Positions 17,928 through 26,445 are shown, numbered from the stretch's first letter. The stretch is 64,000 nt of DNA from Streptococcus sp. SK643 (GCF_000259505.1 NZ_AJMM01000008.1:62001-126000); one strand, 5' to 3'. Made by a program: numbers and translations. The notes: a model not told the origin generated them from the letters alone.

Positions 17928-18573
17928 ACATGTAATAAACAATGGCAATGTATTGGAGGGCAGATGCTGCTAGGATAAAGAGATGCCAAATCATGTGGAA
18001 ATAAGGTTTTTTCTTGGCGTAAAAGCCAGCTCCAACTGTATAACAAAGTCCGCCAGTTACCATGAGACTCCAGAAAATGGGCGTTGTTTGACTGATAATG
18101 GCAGGAATGATAGCTAGAACCAACCAGCCCATAATCAGGTAAAGAGCAAGGCTAAATTTCTCATTGACTTTTTTAGCAAAGATTTTATAGAGAATACCAA
18201 AGATGGTTGTTCCCCATTGGATGGCAATAATCAGATAGCCAAACCAGTTATTCATTAAAGTCAAGACGACGGGCGTGTATGAGCCTGCAATAGCAACATA
18301 AATCATCGAATGGTCAATGATTCGCAAGACATATTTGTGGGTTGAACCATAGGCCATAGAGTGATAAATGGTGGATGATAGGAACATGAGAAAGAGACTG
18401 ATAACGAAAATGGAGACACCGATAGATGATAAAAATCCGTGTGCTTCATAACTATAGGTTGATGAAATGGGGAGTAAGATGAGCATGATGACTGCACCTA
18501 CGGCATGGGTCACGCTATTAGCAATCTCCTCTCCAAAACTGAGTTGTTTGCTGAGCTTTAGGCTTGTATTCAT
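17926..18573 (-). CDS. Hemolysin III family membrane protein
   Basis: 215-residue protein with seven predicted membrane segments, of the HlyIII/PAQR-like family (B. subtilis YplQ, E. coli YqfA). Family marks are SSTIYHSMA, IDHSMIYVAIAGSYTP and the C-terminal HMIWHLFILAAS; the His/Asp residues of these motifs are the putative metal ligands. Real haemolytic activity is unproved for most members; a hydrolase or lipid role is thought possible. Its ATG overlaps the stop codon of the DUF1836 gene by one base (TAATG), so the two are translationally coupled. Confidence 0.92.
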   Translation of the reverse strand: MNTSLKLSKQLSFGEEIANSVTHAVGAVIMLILLPISSTYSYEAHGFLSSIGVSIFVISLFLMFLSSTIYHSMAYGSTHKYVLRIIDHSMIYVAIAGSYTPVVLTLMNNWFGYLIIAIQWGTTIFGILYKIFAKKVNEKFSLALYLIMGWLVLAIIPAIISQTTPIFWSLMVTGGLCYTVGAGFYAKKKPYFHMIWHLFILAASALQYIAIVYYM

Positions 18574-19016
18574 TAGATTTCCTCCTCTTGAGTATGATGG
18601 ATTAAGGCTAGGGTTTGATGATAGAGTTTAACGGTTTGGCAGCTGGTTTGGATAATGGGGTTAGCTGGGTCAATTCCGTGGTTCATGTAGTTTACAAAAG
18701 CATCGTAGAGTTGGTCTGAACTTGCTTGACTTTGTAGAGTATTAAGTGTCTGGGCTATTTCTTGAATAGAAAAGACAGACTTGAGGGTTGTGATAGCAAT
18801 CAAACGGGCAATCTGTTGGCGTTGGTATTTTTTTTTGTCAGGCTTTGTCAGGTAACCATGTTTCACATAATTGTTGACCATAGATGCTGTTAGTCCCTTG
18901 TCTTTATCAGGAGAAATAGGGGCGCAGACCTGATTGACATAGAGCAAAACCTGGTCCAGATAGAGGTCAATGTTTGGAATTTCTGCCCATTTTGGGTAGG
19001 AAAAGGTAGTTTTCAT
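18573..19016 (-). CDS. DUF1836 protein, likely DNA-binding
   Basis: 147 residues of the DUF1836 family. The core GLTASMVNNYVKHGYLTKPDKKKY followed by QQIARLIAITTLKSVFSIQEI is like the MerR-type winged helix and is probably a DNA-binding fold. It is the first gene of a pair with hemolysin III. A perfect 8-bp inverted repeat sits just downstream of its own promoter's -10, so autoregulation is an attractive inference. Function of the family is not known to me. Confidence 0.85.
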   Translation of the reverse strand: MKTTFSYPKWAEIPNIDLYLDQVLLYVNQVCAPISPDKDKGLTASMVNNYVKHGYLTKPDKKKYQRQQIARLIAITTLKSVFSIQEIAQTLNTLQSQASSDQLYDAFVNYMNHGIDPANPIIQTSCQTVKLYHQTLALIHHTQEEEI

Positions 19017-19031
19017 TTTTAACTCCTTTTT

Positions 19032-19079
19032 ATCTAGTTTTAATAACTAGATTATAAAATAACAAAAACAAAAAGTCAA
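19032..19079 (-). promoter_or_regulatory. Promoter of DUF1836-hlyIII with operator-like repeat
   Basis: On the minus strand TTGACT (plus 19074-19079), 17-nt spacer, TATAAT (plus 19051-19056), a near-consensus promoter. Immediately downstream and touching the -10 is ATCTAGTT (19032-19039), 5-nt spacer, AACTAGAT (19045-19052). Confidence 0.8.
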
Positions 19080-19090
19080 GTTTTAACTGC

Positions 19091-19119
19091 TTGTGAAAAG
19101 GTTTAAATTATGCTATGAT
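19091..19119 (+). promoter_or_regulatory. Promoter of the acetyltransferase-ogt operon
   Basis: TTGTGA (19091-19096), 17-nt spacer, TATGAT (19114-19119) with extended TGC; divergent from the DUF1836 promoter, about 12 nt between -35 boxes. Confidence 0.7.
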
Positions 19120-19150
19120 GGGAGAAACTAGTCAGAAAAGAGGAGAAAAG

Positions 19151-19645
19151 ATGGAGATTCGTTTAGCTTTTCCAAATGAAGTAGATGCCATTATGCAGGT
19201 GATGGAGGAAGCCAAGAAATGTTTAGCAGATGCTGGTAGTGACCAGTGGCAAAATGGCTATCCAAATGCTGATATTATTATTGAGGATATTATCTCAGGT
19301 CAAGCCTATGTAGCCTTGGAAGAAGGAGAACTACTAGCCTATGCTGCTGTGACCAAGAGTCCAGAGACAGCCTATGAAGCCATTTATGAAGGAAAATGGC
19401 AAGCTGGGGAGTCAGAGTACCTAGTCTTTCACCGTATTGCTGTGGCAGCAGATGTGCAGGGACAAGGAGTTGCTCAAACCTTCTTAGAGGGCTTGATTGA
19501 AGGATTTGATTATCTAGATTTTCGCTCAGATACGCATGTTGCAAACAAGGTCATGCAACATATTTTTGAAAAACTTGGTTTTAAACAGGTTGGTAAAGTG
19601 CCTGTTGATGGCGAACGCCTGGCCTATCAAAAATTGAAGAAATAA
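19151..19645 (+). CDS. GNAT-family N-acetyltransferase
   Basis: 164-residue acetyl-CoA-dependent acetyltransferase. The acetyl-CoA motif reads IAVAADVQGQGVAQTFLEGL (R/Q-x-x-G-x-G/A type), followed by RSDTHVANKVMQHIFEKLGF, a typical C-terminal GNAT stretch. The ATG at 19151 was chosen because AGGAG lies 5 nt upstream. Its stop overlaps the start of ogt (TAATG). Substrate unknown. Confidence 0.88.
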   Translation: MEIRLAFPNEVDAIMQVMEEAKKCLADAGSDQWQNGYPNADIIIEDIISGQAYVALEEGELLAYAAVTKSPETAYEAIYEGKWQAGESEYLVFHRIAVAADVQGQGVAQTFLEGLIEGFDYLDFRSDTHVANKVMQHIFEKLGFKQVGKVPVDGERLAYQKLKK

Positions 19646-20154
19646 TGAAAAAGAAGTACGCAAAAATTCTCTACTCTTCGCCGATTGGCTCCCTTTCTCT
19701 CGTAGCTGATAACCAGTATTTGTATGGAATTTGGGTTCAGGAGCAGAAGCATTTTGAGAGGGGGATAGGAGATGAGACGATAGAAGCAGTTGTTAGTCAT
19801 CCCATTTTAGACCCAGTTATTGCTTGCTTAGATGCTTACTTTAAAGGCAAGTCTCATGATTTATCCGACTTGCCCTTGGCTCCAATCGGGACGGATTTTG
19901 AAAAGCGAGTTTGGTCCTATTTACAGAGAATTCCTTATGGTCAGACAGTGACCTATGGACAAATAGCCCAAGACCTGCAAGTTGCTTCTGCTCAAGCAAT
20001 TGGTGGAGCAGTGGGACGCAATCCTTGGTCTATCCTAGTACCTTGTCATCGTGTGCTCGGCGCAGGCAAGCGTCTGACAGGTTATGCTGCAGGAGTGGAA
20101 AAGAAAGCTTGGCTCTTGGAGCATGAAGGCGCAGATTTTAAAGATATAAAATAG
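19645..20154 (+). CDS. ogt: Methylated-DNA-protein cysteine methyltransferase
   Basis: Suicide repair protein that takes the methyl group from O6-methylguanine. 169 residues; the active site is PCHRV with acceptor C134, preceded by GQTVTYGQIA (helix-turn-helix region) and GGAVGRNPWSILV. Translationally coupled to the upstream acetyltransferase. No AdaA-like domain, so it is the Ogt type. Confidence 0.95.
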   Translation: MKKKYAKILYSSPIGSLSLVADNQYLYGIWVQEQKHFERGIGDETIEAVVSHPILDPVIACLDAYFKGKSHDLSDLPLAPIGTDFEKRVWSYLQRIPYGQTVTYGQIAQDLQVASAQAIGGAVGRNPWSILVPCHRVLGAGKRLTGYAAGVEKKAWLLEHEGADFKDIK

Positions 20155-20166
20155 AAAGTGAAAGAC

Positions 20167-20523
20167 ATGTTAGAATTTATCGAATACCCAAAATGTTCAA
20201 CTTGTAAAAAAGCAAAACAAGAATTAAACCAACTCGGTGTGGACTACAAAGCTGTTCACATCGTTGAAGAAACACCTAGCCAAGAAGTTATTTTAAACTG
20301 GCTAGAAACCTCAGGGTTCGAGCTAAAGCAATTTTTCAACACCAGTGGAATCAAATACCGTGAATTAGGGCTGAAAGATAAGGTAGAAAGTCTGTCAAAC
20401 CAAGAAGCAGCCGAGTTGCTAGCAAGTGATGGAATGTTGTTAAAACGGCCGATTTTAGTAGAAAATGGAACTGTTAAGCAAATCGGTTATCGAAAACCTT
20501 ATGAAGAATTGGGATTGAAATAG
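20167..20523 (+). CDS. ArsC/Spx-family thioredoxin-fold protein
   Basis: 118 residues with an N-terminal redox motif CSTC at C10-C13 (IEYPKCSTCKKAKQEL) and the C-terminal LKRPILVENGTVKQIGY, characteristic of the ArsC/Spx/YffB family. It is shorter than true Spx (about 132) and lacks the Spx RPI context for RNA polymerase binding that I could verify, so I call it ArsC-like. Last gene of the acetyltransferase-ogt operon. I used the ATG at 20167; an in-frame GTG at 20158 is possible, and neither has a good Shine-Dalgarno. Confidence 0.88.
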   Translation: MLEFIEYPKCSTCKKAKQELNQLGVDYKAVHIVEETPSQEVILNWLETSGFELKQFFNTSGIKYRELGLKDKVESLSNQEAAELLASDGMLLKRPILVENGTVKQIGYRKPYEELGLK

Positions 20524-20680
20524 TTTTTACTTATCTCTTTGATAGATAAAATATATAACCTCCCTGTTTCAAAGTATGATAAACTAGTAGGTAGACAAAG
20601 TCTGTATCTGACCGTAGCAAATAATTTCATTGACGGCAGAAGTATGGTAGAATGAATCATTATCAGGAGAGGATGTTTTT

Positions 20681-21481
20681 ATGAATGTTACAACGATTTT
20701 AGCATCAGATTGGTACCAAAACTTGATGCAATTGATTCCGGATGGCAAGCTCTTTAGCCTGCGTTCGGTCTTTGATGGGATTCCAAGAATTATCCAACAA
20801 CTTCCAACAACAATTATGTTGACCATTGGTGGGGCCCTTTTTGGTTTGGTTTTGGCGCTGATTTTTGCCATTGTGAAAATCAATCGTGTCAGAATTTTAT
20901 ATCCCTTGCAGGCCTTCTTTGTTAGTTTCTTAAAGGGGACACCGATTTTGGTGCAACTCATGTTGACCTACTACGGAATTCCTTTGGCTTTGAAAGCCCT
21001 CAATCAGCAATGGGGAACTGGTCTCAATATCAATGCGATTCCAGCGGCTGTTTTTGCGATTGTCGCCTTTGCCTTTAATGAGGCAGCCTATGCTAGTGAA
21101 ACCATTCGTGCAGCCATTCTCTCAGTCAATCCTGGTGAGATTGAGGCGGCACGAAGTCTGGGGATGACCCGAGCACAAGTTTATCGACGAGTGATTATTC
21201 CAAATGCGGCCGTTGTGGCGACTCCAACTTTAATCAATTCCCTAATCGGCTTGACCAAGGGAACTTCCCTAGCCTTTAGTGCGGGTGTTGTGGAAGTCTT
21301 TGCCCAAGCTCAGATTTTGGGTGGAGCTGATTACCGCTATTTTGAACGCTTTATCTCTGTAGCCCTGGTTTATTGGGTAGTCAATATTGGAATTGAAAGT
21401 CTCGGTCGTTTCATCGAGAGAAAAATGGCTATTTCTGCACCTGATACCGTGCAAACAGATGTGAAAGGAGACCTTCGTTAA
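20681..21481 (+). CDS. Amino acid ABC transporter permease
   Basis: 266-residue HisM-type permease with about five membrane segments and the cytoplasmic EAA loop EIEAARSLGMTRAQVYRRVIIP. AGGAGAGG precedes the ATG. It overlaps the ATPase start by one base (TAATG). No substrate-binding protein gene is present, so the importer must borrow a binding protein encoded elsewhere. From memory the pneumococcal equivalent has been discussed as a cystine importer (TcyBC-like), which would suit the nearby trxB; I cannot verify that here. Confidence 0.92.
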   Translation: MNVTTILASDWYQNLMQLIPDGKLFSLRSVFDGIPRIIQQLPTTIMLTIGGALFGLVLALIFAIVKINRVRILYPLQAFFVSFLKGTPILVQLMLTYYGIPLALKALNQQWGTGLNINAIPAAVFAIVAFAFNEAAYASETIRAAILSVNPGEIEAARSLGMTRAQVYRRVIIPNAAVVATPTLINSLIGLTKGTSLAFSAGVVEVFAQAQILGGADYRYFERFISVALVYWVVNIGIESLGRFIERKMAISAPDTVQTDVKGDLR

Positions 21482-22224
21482 TGATTAAGATTTCGAATTT
21501 AAGCAAATCCTTTTCAGGACAGACTGTCTTGGATCATCTGAACTTGGATATCCAAAAAGGGGAAGTTGTAGCCTTGATTGGTTCTTCAGGAGCTGGGAAA
21601 TCAACCTTCCTTCGCAGTCTCAATTATCTTGAAACACCTGACAGTGGCTCTATTCAGATTGATGATTTTTCAGTCGATTTTTCTAAAATCACTCAAGAAG
21701 AAATCCTTGCCCTACGCCGTAAGCTGTCTATGGTTTTCCAACAGTTTAATTTGTTTGAACGCCGCACAGCACTTGATAATGTGAAAGAAGGCTTGCTTGT
21801 TGTCAAGAAATTGTCTGATCAAGAAGCGACTAAGATTGCCAAGGAAGAGTTGACTAAGGTTGGGCTTTCTGATCGTGAAAACCATTACCCTCGCCATTTA
21901 TCAGGTGGACAGAAGCAACGGGTTGCCTTAGCGCGTGCGCTTGCTATGAAACCAGATGTCTTGCTCTTAGACGAACCAACTTCAGCTCTTGACCCAGAAT
22001 TGGTTGGTGAAGTAGAGAAGTCTATTGCAGATGCTGCTAAGTCAGGACAGACTATGATTTTAGTCAGTCACGATATGTCCTTTGTAGCCCAAGTTGCTGA
22101 TAAGATTCTCTTCTTAGATAAGGGAAAAATCATTGAATCAGGCACGCCTGATCAAATCATCAACGATCCTAAAGAAGAACGGACAAAAGAATTCTTCTCT
22201 AGTTACAAACGAACTTATATTTGA
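21481..22224 (+). CDS. Amino acid ABC transporter ATP-binding protein
   Basis: 247-residue ATPase of the polar amino acid uptake family. Walker A GSSGAGKST, signature LSGGQKQR, Walker [19 protein letters not shown] and the H-loop VSHDM are all intact. Coupled to the permease upstream. Its Walker B region is nearly the same as in the partial ATPase at the left edge of the window, consistent with the same subfamily. Confidence 0.95.
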   Translation: MIKISNLSKSFSGQTVLDHLNLDIQKGEVVALIGSSGAGKSTFLRSLNYLETPDSGSIQIDDFSVDFSKITQEEILALRRKLSMVFQQFNLFERRTALDNVKEGLLVVKKLSDQEATKIAKEELTKVGLSDRENHYPRHLSGGQKQRVALARALAMKPDVLLLDEPTSALDPELVGEVEKSIADAAKSGQTMILVSHDMSFVAQVADKILFLDKGKIIESGTPDQIINDPKEERTKEFFSSYKRTYI

Positions 22225-22240
22225 TATAATAGATAAGGGA

Positions 22241-22269
22241 AAACTCAGTTAGTTTGACTAGCTGAGTTT
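22241..22269 (+). terminator. Terminator-like hairpin after the importer
   Basis: AAACTCAG..TAG (22241-22252) pairs with CTA..CTGAGTTT (22258-22269) with one T:G pair. There is no clear T-run, so it may attenuate rather than stop transcription. A promoter candidate TTACAA/TATAAT (22203-22230, 16-nt spacer) lies just before it, inside the ATPase gene end. Confidence 0.45.
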
Positions 22270-22301
22270 ACTATTTAAAAAAGATAGAAACGAGAGAAAT
22301 C

Positions 22302-22526
22302 ATGCTACTGCAATTGTTTTCTTTATATTTCGAGAGTTTAATCATAACAGCGCTTCTAGTAGGGGCATTTTTAGGGATTTGGACAGGACTAAGACTGCTT
22401 TCTAGAGTTGATAAAACTCCTAAAGCTCGTCAAGCTCATTTTTATGATATGATCATGATTGGCATTTTGGTTATTCCAGTCTTATCTTTCGCTGTTATGA
22501 GTTTGCTATTAGTTTTCAAGGCATAA
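22302..22526 (+). CDS. DUF4059 small membrane protein
   Basis: 74 residues with two membrane helices (about 8-30 and 50-72) separated by a basic loop KTPKARQAHFYD. It matches the DUF4059 family known from streptococci, always of this size. Function unknown. It lies between the amino acid importer and trxB and is probably co-transcribed with one of them. Confidence 0.8.
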   Translation: MLLQLFSLYFESLIITALLVGAFLGIWTGLRLLSRVDKTPKARQAHFYDMIMIGILVIPVLSFAVMSLLLVFKA

Positions 22527-22591
22527 TCCTTGCTTGATTAATAGAAATTAGTTAGAATAAAAATAGTTACAACAAGAAAGAAGGAATCGAA

Positions 22592-23503
22592 ATGTACGAT
22601 ACTATTATTATTGGTGCTGGACCTGCAGGAATGACTGCAGCCTTGTATGCTGCTCGTAGTAATCTGAAAGTAGCTCTTATTGAAGGTGGTTTGCCAGGTG
22701 GGCAGATGAACAATACATCGGATATCGAAAACTACCCTGGTTATGCTAATATCAGTGGACCAGAGTTAGCTGAAAAGATGTTTGAACCACTTGAAAATCT
22801 TGGCGTGGAGCACCTTTATGGTTATGTAGAAAATGTTGAGGACCATGGGAACTTTAAAAAAGTCATTACAGGTGATCAAGAGTTTGAAACACGTACAGTC
22901 ATCATAGCAACTGGATCTAAACACCGTCTTTTAGGAGTTCCAGGTGAAGAAGAACTTAATAGTCGTGGTGTTTCCTACTGTGCAGTGTGTGATGGAGCTT
23001 TCTTCCGTGATCAAGATTTGTTAGTAGTTGGTGGAGGCGATTCAGCAGTTGAAGAGGCACTCTTCTTGACTCGTTTTGCCAAATCCGTTACTATTGTACA
23101 TCGTCGTGATGAACTCCGTGCCCAAAAAGTCTTACAAGACCGTGCTTTTGCAAATGAGAAAGTGAGCTTTATCTGGGACTCTGTTGTCAAAGAAATTAAG
23201 GGTGAAAACAGAGTAGAGTCTGTCGTATTTGAAAATGTGAAGACAGGTCAAGTAAGCGAGCAGACATTTGGTGGTGTCTTTATCTATGTTGGTCTGGACC
23301 CTGTTGGTGATTTTGTTAAAGAATTAAATATTCAAGATCAAGCAGGCTGGGTTGTCACAGATAATCATATGAAGACAGCAGTTGATGGAGTCTTTGCAGT
23401 GGGTGATGTTCGCCAAAAGGATTTACGTCAAGTCACAACAGCTGTTGGTGATGGAGCTATTGCAGGACAAGAAGCTTACAAATTTATTACTGAACATAGT
23501 TAA
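22592..23503 (+). CDS. trxB: Thioredoxin reductase
   Basis: Reduces thioredoxin with NADPH through FAD. 303 residues. FAD motif IIGAGPAGMTAALYAAR, redox centre CAVC at C130-C133, NADPH motif VVGGGDSAVEEALFL and HRRDELRA, and the second FAD motif DGVFAVGDV. AAAGAAGGAA lies before the ATG. Monocistronic or after the DUF4059 gene; a strong terminator follows. Confidence 0.97.
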   Translation: MYDTIIIGAGPAGMTAALYAARSNLKVALIEGGLPGGQMNNTSDIENYPGYANISGPELAEKMFEPLENLGVEHLYGYVENVEDHGNFKKVITGDQEFETRTVIIATGSKHRLLGVPGEEELNSRGVSYCAVCDGAFFRDQDLLVVGGGDSAVEEALFLTRFAKSVTIVHRRDELRAQKVLQDRAFANEKVSFIWDSVVKEIKGENRVESVVFENVKTGQVSEQTFGGVFIYVGLDPVGDFVKELNIQDQAGWVVTDNHMKTAVDGVFAVGDVRQKDLRQVTTAVGDGAIAGQEAYKFITEHS

Positions 23504-23505
23504 TC

Positions 23506-23541
23506 AAAAAAGTTTCCAATCATTTGATTGGAAACTTTTTT
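23506..23541. terminator. Bidirectional terminator between trxB and rlmB
   Basis: Sixteen-base arms (23506-23521 and 23526-23541) around GTTTCCAATC/GATTGGAAAC, with A-run and T-run on the two sides so it works in both directions. The rlmB stop codon (23540-23542) overlaps its edge. Confidence 0.9.
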
Positions 23542-24268
23542 AGAGTCTATTTAGAAATACTTCATACATAAGAATAGCTGCAGCAACACTGGCATTGAGG
23601 CTCTGAACATGGCCGTTCATTGGAATGGTAATCATCTCATCTACTTGTTTTTTGATGTTACTAGAGATTCCTTTTCCTTCATTTCCGATGATGAGTGCCA
23701 GTTTACCTTGAGTGTTCCATTTGTGACATGGGGTACCGTTCATATCCGTTCCAAAAATCCAGAAACCTTGATCCTTGAGTTTATCCAAAGTTTGACTAAG
23801 GTTGGTCACTCTTGCAATGGGAATGTGTTCAATAGCACCTGTGGCTGTTTTAGCAACGACAGGAGTCACACCTACAGCTCGGTGTTTAGGAATGATAACT
23901 CCTGAAACATTAGTCGCATCAGCTGTTCTTAGTATAGAGCCCAGATTGTGGGGATCAGTTAGTCCATCTAGAATCAATAGAAGTGGATTTTCTTCTTGGC
24001 ATGTTTTGGCAAGGATTTGGTCCAGCTCGCTATAGGCAAATTCGGACACTCGTAGAACAAAACCTTGGTGGACAGCACCTTCAGTCATCTCAGAGAGGGA
24101 TTTTTTTGAAGTCCAAGAAATGGACACCTTCTTTTCTGTAGCCAGTTCTTTGACTTTCTCAACATTCTTACCTCGGAGATCTTCTTGTAGGTAAAGCTTG
24201 TTTCCTGTGTTTGCAAGGAGGGCTTCGGTAACGGCGTGGACGCCATAGACAATATCATTTGTTTTCAT
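23540..24268 (-). CDS. rlmB: TrmH-family rRNA 2'-O-methyltransferase
   Basis: SPOUT methyltransferase, 242 residues, of the RlmB type that methylates G2251 of 23S rRNA. The N-terminal substrate-binding domain (YGVHAVTEALLAN) is followed by the SPOUT motifs LDGLTDPHNLGSILRTAD, IIGNEGKGIS and IPMNGHVQSLNASVAAAI. The start is the ATG at 24268. The -10 element TATAAT ends only 6 nt before that ATG on the minus strand, so the mRNA may be leaderless or nearly so. Precise target G2251 is by homology. Confidence 0.92.
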   Translation of the reverse strand: MKTNDIVYGVHAVTEALLANTGNKLYLQEDLRGKNVEKVKELATEKKVSISWTSKKSLSEMTEGAVHQGFVLRVSEFAYSELDQILAKTCQEENPLLLILDGLTDPHNLGSILRTADATNVSGVIIPKHRAVGVTPVVAKTATGAIEHIPIARVTNLSQTLDKLKDQGFWIFGTDMNGTPCHKWNTQGKLALIIGNEGKGISSNIKKQVDEMITIPMNGHVQSLNASVAAAILMYEVFLNRL

Positions 24269-24274
24269 GCCTCT

Positions 24275-24304
24275 ATTATAACACAAAACCCCGTCTTGCA
24301 ACGG
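24275..24304 (-). promoter_or_regulatory. Promoter of rlmB overlapping the def terminator
   Basis: Minus strand TATAAT (plus 24275-24280) with extended TGT. The hairpin CCCG/CGGG plus GTTTT that ends def transcription (plus 24286-24304) sits where the -35 region would be. Confidence 0.55.
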
Positions 24305-24312
24305 GATTTTCT

Positions 24313-24924
24313 TTATTCTAGAATCAGTAAACCATCTTTAACTGCAAATGGGTCTTTTTCATTGATACGATCGTAGAACATAACACCATTGATGTGGTCA
24401 ATTTCATGCTGAACAACGATGGAGTTGTAGCCTTTGAGTTTGATACGGTGTTTTTCCCCATCTTTGTCAAAATAGTCAACAGTAACGCGGGCATGGCGAA
24501 CAACATAGCCGGGCACATTGCGATCTACTGACAAGCACCCTTCCCCTTCACCTAGAGCAGCATCTTGAACTGAGTGGGATACAATTTTTGGATTGTACAT
24601 AATTGCTTGCAAGTCGTAGGCTTCTTGAGGAGTTTCACCTTCTTCGACGATATTAGGCACCAAAACAGCGATAATGCGTTTTGAGATATCTAACTGGGGA
24701 GCAGCCAGTCCAACACCACCGCGGAGCCCCATTTTTTCAGCCATGACAGGATCTTGGGAATGTTTAAGGAATTGCATCATCTTTTCGCCAAGGATGATTT
24801 CCTGATCAGATAGGGGGAAAGTAACTTCCTCAGCAACCGCGCGTAGAGTAGGATTCCCCTCGCGGATAATATCGTTCATATCAATTAAGTGAGCAGCTTT
24901 TGTAATACGTTCTATAGCAGACAT
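24313..24924 (-). CDS. def: Peptide deformylase
   Basis: Removes the N-formyl group from new proteins; metal-dependent. 203 residues from the ATG at 24924, which has AAAGGAGA upstream. Motif 1 GVGLAAPQ (71-78), motif 2 EGCLS with metal ligand C130, motif 3 HEIDH with H173, catalytic E174 and H177. The internal insertion makes it a type II (Gram-positive) deformylase. Confidence 0.97.
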   Translation of the reverse strand: MSAIERITKAAHLIDMNDIIREGNPTLRAVAEEVTFPLSDQEIILGEKMMQFLKHSQDPVMAEKMGLRGGVGLAAPQLDISKRIIAVLVPNIVEEGETPQEAYDLQAIMYNPKIVSHSVQDAALGEGEGCLSVDRNVPGYVVRHARVTVDYFDKDGEKHRIKLKGYNSIVVQHEIDHINGVMFYDRINEKDPFAVKDGLLILE

Positions 24925-25027
24925 TTTCTCTCCTTTCATTACTTCTACATGATATCACAAAATGATAAGGATTGAAAGCATTACGGCATCGAGTTTTTAT
25001 AGAAAATGCCTAGTAGGTTCGATTCAA

Positions 25028-25058
25028 TTGTGAAAGAATTACTTATCTGTGATATAAT
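25028..25058 (+). promoter_or_regulatory. Promoter of the CapA-like gene
   Basis: TATAAT at 25053-25058 with extended TGA; TTGTGA at 25028-25033 is a possible -35 with a long 19-nt spacer. Confidence 0.5.
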
Positions 25059-25098
25059 AAAAAGAAAAGGCTTGCATTAGAAAGCAGGGAGAATGAAG

Positions 25099-26421
25099 AT
25101 GCAGAGAAGACAAGATAGACATCAAGTAGGACCAGTTTTGCGCTTTATAAGGAAAATTGTGCATTTTTTCAGGCGTTACAGTAGATGGAGTAATAAAGGA
25201 TTTGTTGCTGTTCTTTTATTGGCAGTCTTTCTATCAATGGGTTTAGTGTTACTTTTTGAGAGTTTTAATGGCATGCCTTTGGCTATTCATAACAGCAATA
25301 CTTTCTCTCAAGAGGAAACTAAGAAAAATCAAGAAGCTAAGAAGCAGGATGAAGAAACAAGTGCCCGTATCATGGCTCATGGAGATTTACTTTATCATGA
25401 TATTATCTATATGTCAGCTAAAAAGGAAGATGGTAGCTATGATTTTCATGAGAATTTTGAGTACGTTACTCCATGGCTTAAACAGGCAGATTTGGCTATA
25501 GGTGATTTTGAAGGAACCATTAATAAAGATCATTATTTAGCGGGTTATCCTTTATTTAACGCTCCTGCTCAAGTGATGGATGCTATTAAAGATGCAGGAT
25601 ATCATGTTCTTGATTTAGCTCATAATCATATTTTAGACTCACAAATTGAAGGGGTTATTTCAACTGCAGATGCCATTGAAAAGGCAGGGATAACCCCAAT
25701 TGGTGTATATACACATGAAGCACGTGATAAGGCTCCTCTTGTCATCAAAGAAGTCAATGGTATTAAAGTGGCTTTATTAGCGTACTCTTATGGTTTTAAT
25801 GGAATTGAGCAAAATTTGTCTCAAGAAGATTATAATCGCTATCTTTCTGACTTGAATGAAGAAAAGATGAAGGCTGAGATTGAACGTGCTGAAAAAGAGG
25901 CCGATATTACAATTATTATGCCTCAGATGGGTGTAGAATACCGTATAGAACCTACTGAAGAACAGAAGGCGCTTTATCATAAGATGATTGACTGGGGAGC
26001 TGATATTATCTTTGGAGGACATCCTCACGTAGTAGAACCATCAGAGACGGTTGAAAAAGATGGAGATAAAAAACTCATTATCTACTCTATGGGGAATTTT
26101 ATTTCTAACCAACGGATTGAAACGATGACTGGTGTAGAAAATGCTAAGTGGACTGAGCGAGGTGTTCTAATGGATGTAACACTTAAGAAAAAAGCTGGCA
26201 AGACTAGCATTGAGACTGCCCAAGCCCACCCTACTTGGGTGAATCGTACACCTAAAGGAACATTTTCTCCAGAAGGGTATCCACTTTATCATTATCAGAC
26301 CTATATTTTGGAAGACTTTATTGAGGGTGGTAAACATCGTGACCTGTTAGATGCTGCTACAAAGGAAAGAATTGATATAGCTTACAAAGAAATGAATCAA
26401 CATGTAGGATTGAAGTGGTAG
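25099..26421 (+). CDS. CapA-family surface protein (metallophosphatase-like)
   Basis: 440 residues with a basic N-terminus, one membrane helix (about 33-57) and a large extracytoplasmic domain. The domain has the CapA/PgsA metallophosphatase-like marks: MAHGDLLYHD, IGDFEGT, LDLAHNHILD, IIMPQMGVEYR, FGGHPHVVEP and IYSMGNF. In Bacillus this family takes part in poly-gamma-glutamate assembly, but no capB/capC genes are here, so that role is not implied. The ATG at 25099 has AGGGAG 7 nt upstream; one at 25093 is too close. Confidence 0.88.
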   Translation: MQRRQDRHQVGPVLRFIRKIVHFFRRYSRWSNKGFVAVLLLAVFLSMGLVLLFESFNGMPLAIHNSNTFSQEETKKNQEAKKQDEETSARIMAHGDLLYHDIIYMSAKKEDGSYDFHENFEYVTPWLKQADLAIGDFEGTINKDHYLAGYPLFNAPAQVMDAIKDAGYHVLDLAHNHILDSQIEGVISTADAIEKAGITPIGVYTHEARDKAPLVIKEVNGIKVALLAYSYGFNGIEQNLSQEDYNRYLSDLNEEKMKAEIERAEKEADITIIMPQMGVEYRIEPTEEQKALYHKMIDWGADIIFGGHPHVVEPSETVEKDGDKKLIIYSMGNFISNQRIETMTGVENAKWTERGVLMDVTLKKKAGKTSIETAQAHPTWVNRTPKGTFSPEGYPLYHYQTYILEDFIEGGKHRDLLDAATKERIDIAYKEMNQHVGLKW

Positions 26422-26445
26422 TAACTGTAACTACGAGGAATTAAG

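Noticed and set aside
17926-18573. Hemolysin III as a virulence toxin
   Set aside because: Most family members show no demonstrated haemolysis; it is listed only by family name.
20167-20523. Call as global regulator Spx
   Set aside because: Too short and only the redox CxxC plus ArsC-like end are clear; kept as ArsC/Spx-family.
24960-25060. Possible extra gene between def and the CapA-like gene
   Set aside because: No frame of useful length; the stretch only contains promoter-like sequence.
25099-26421. CapA-like gene as proof of poly-gamma-glutamate capsule
   Set aside because: The capB/capC partner genes are absent; the domain occurs in many unrelated surface proteins.
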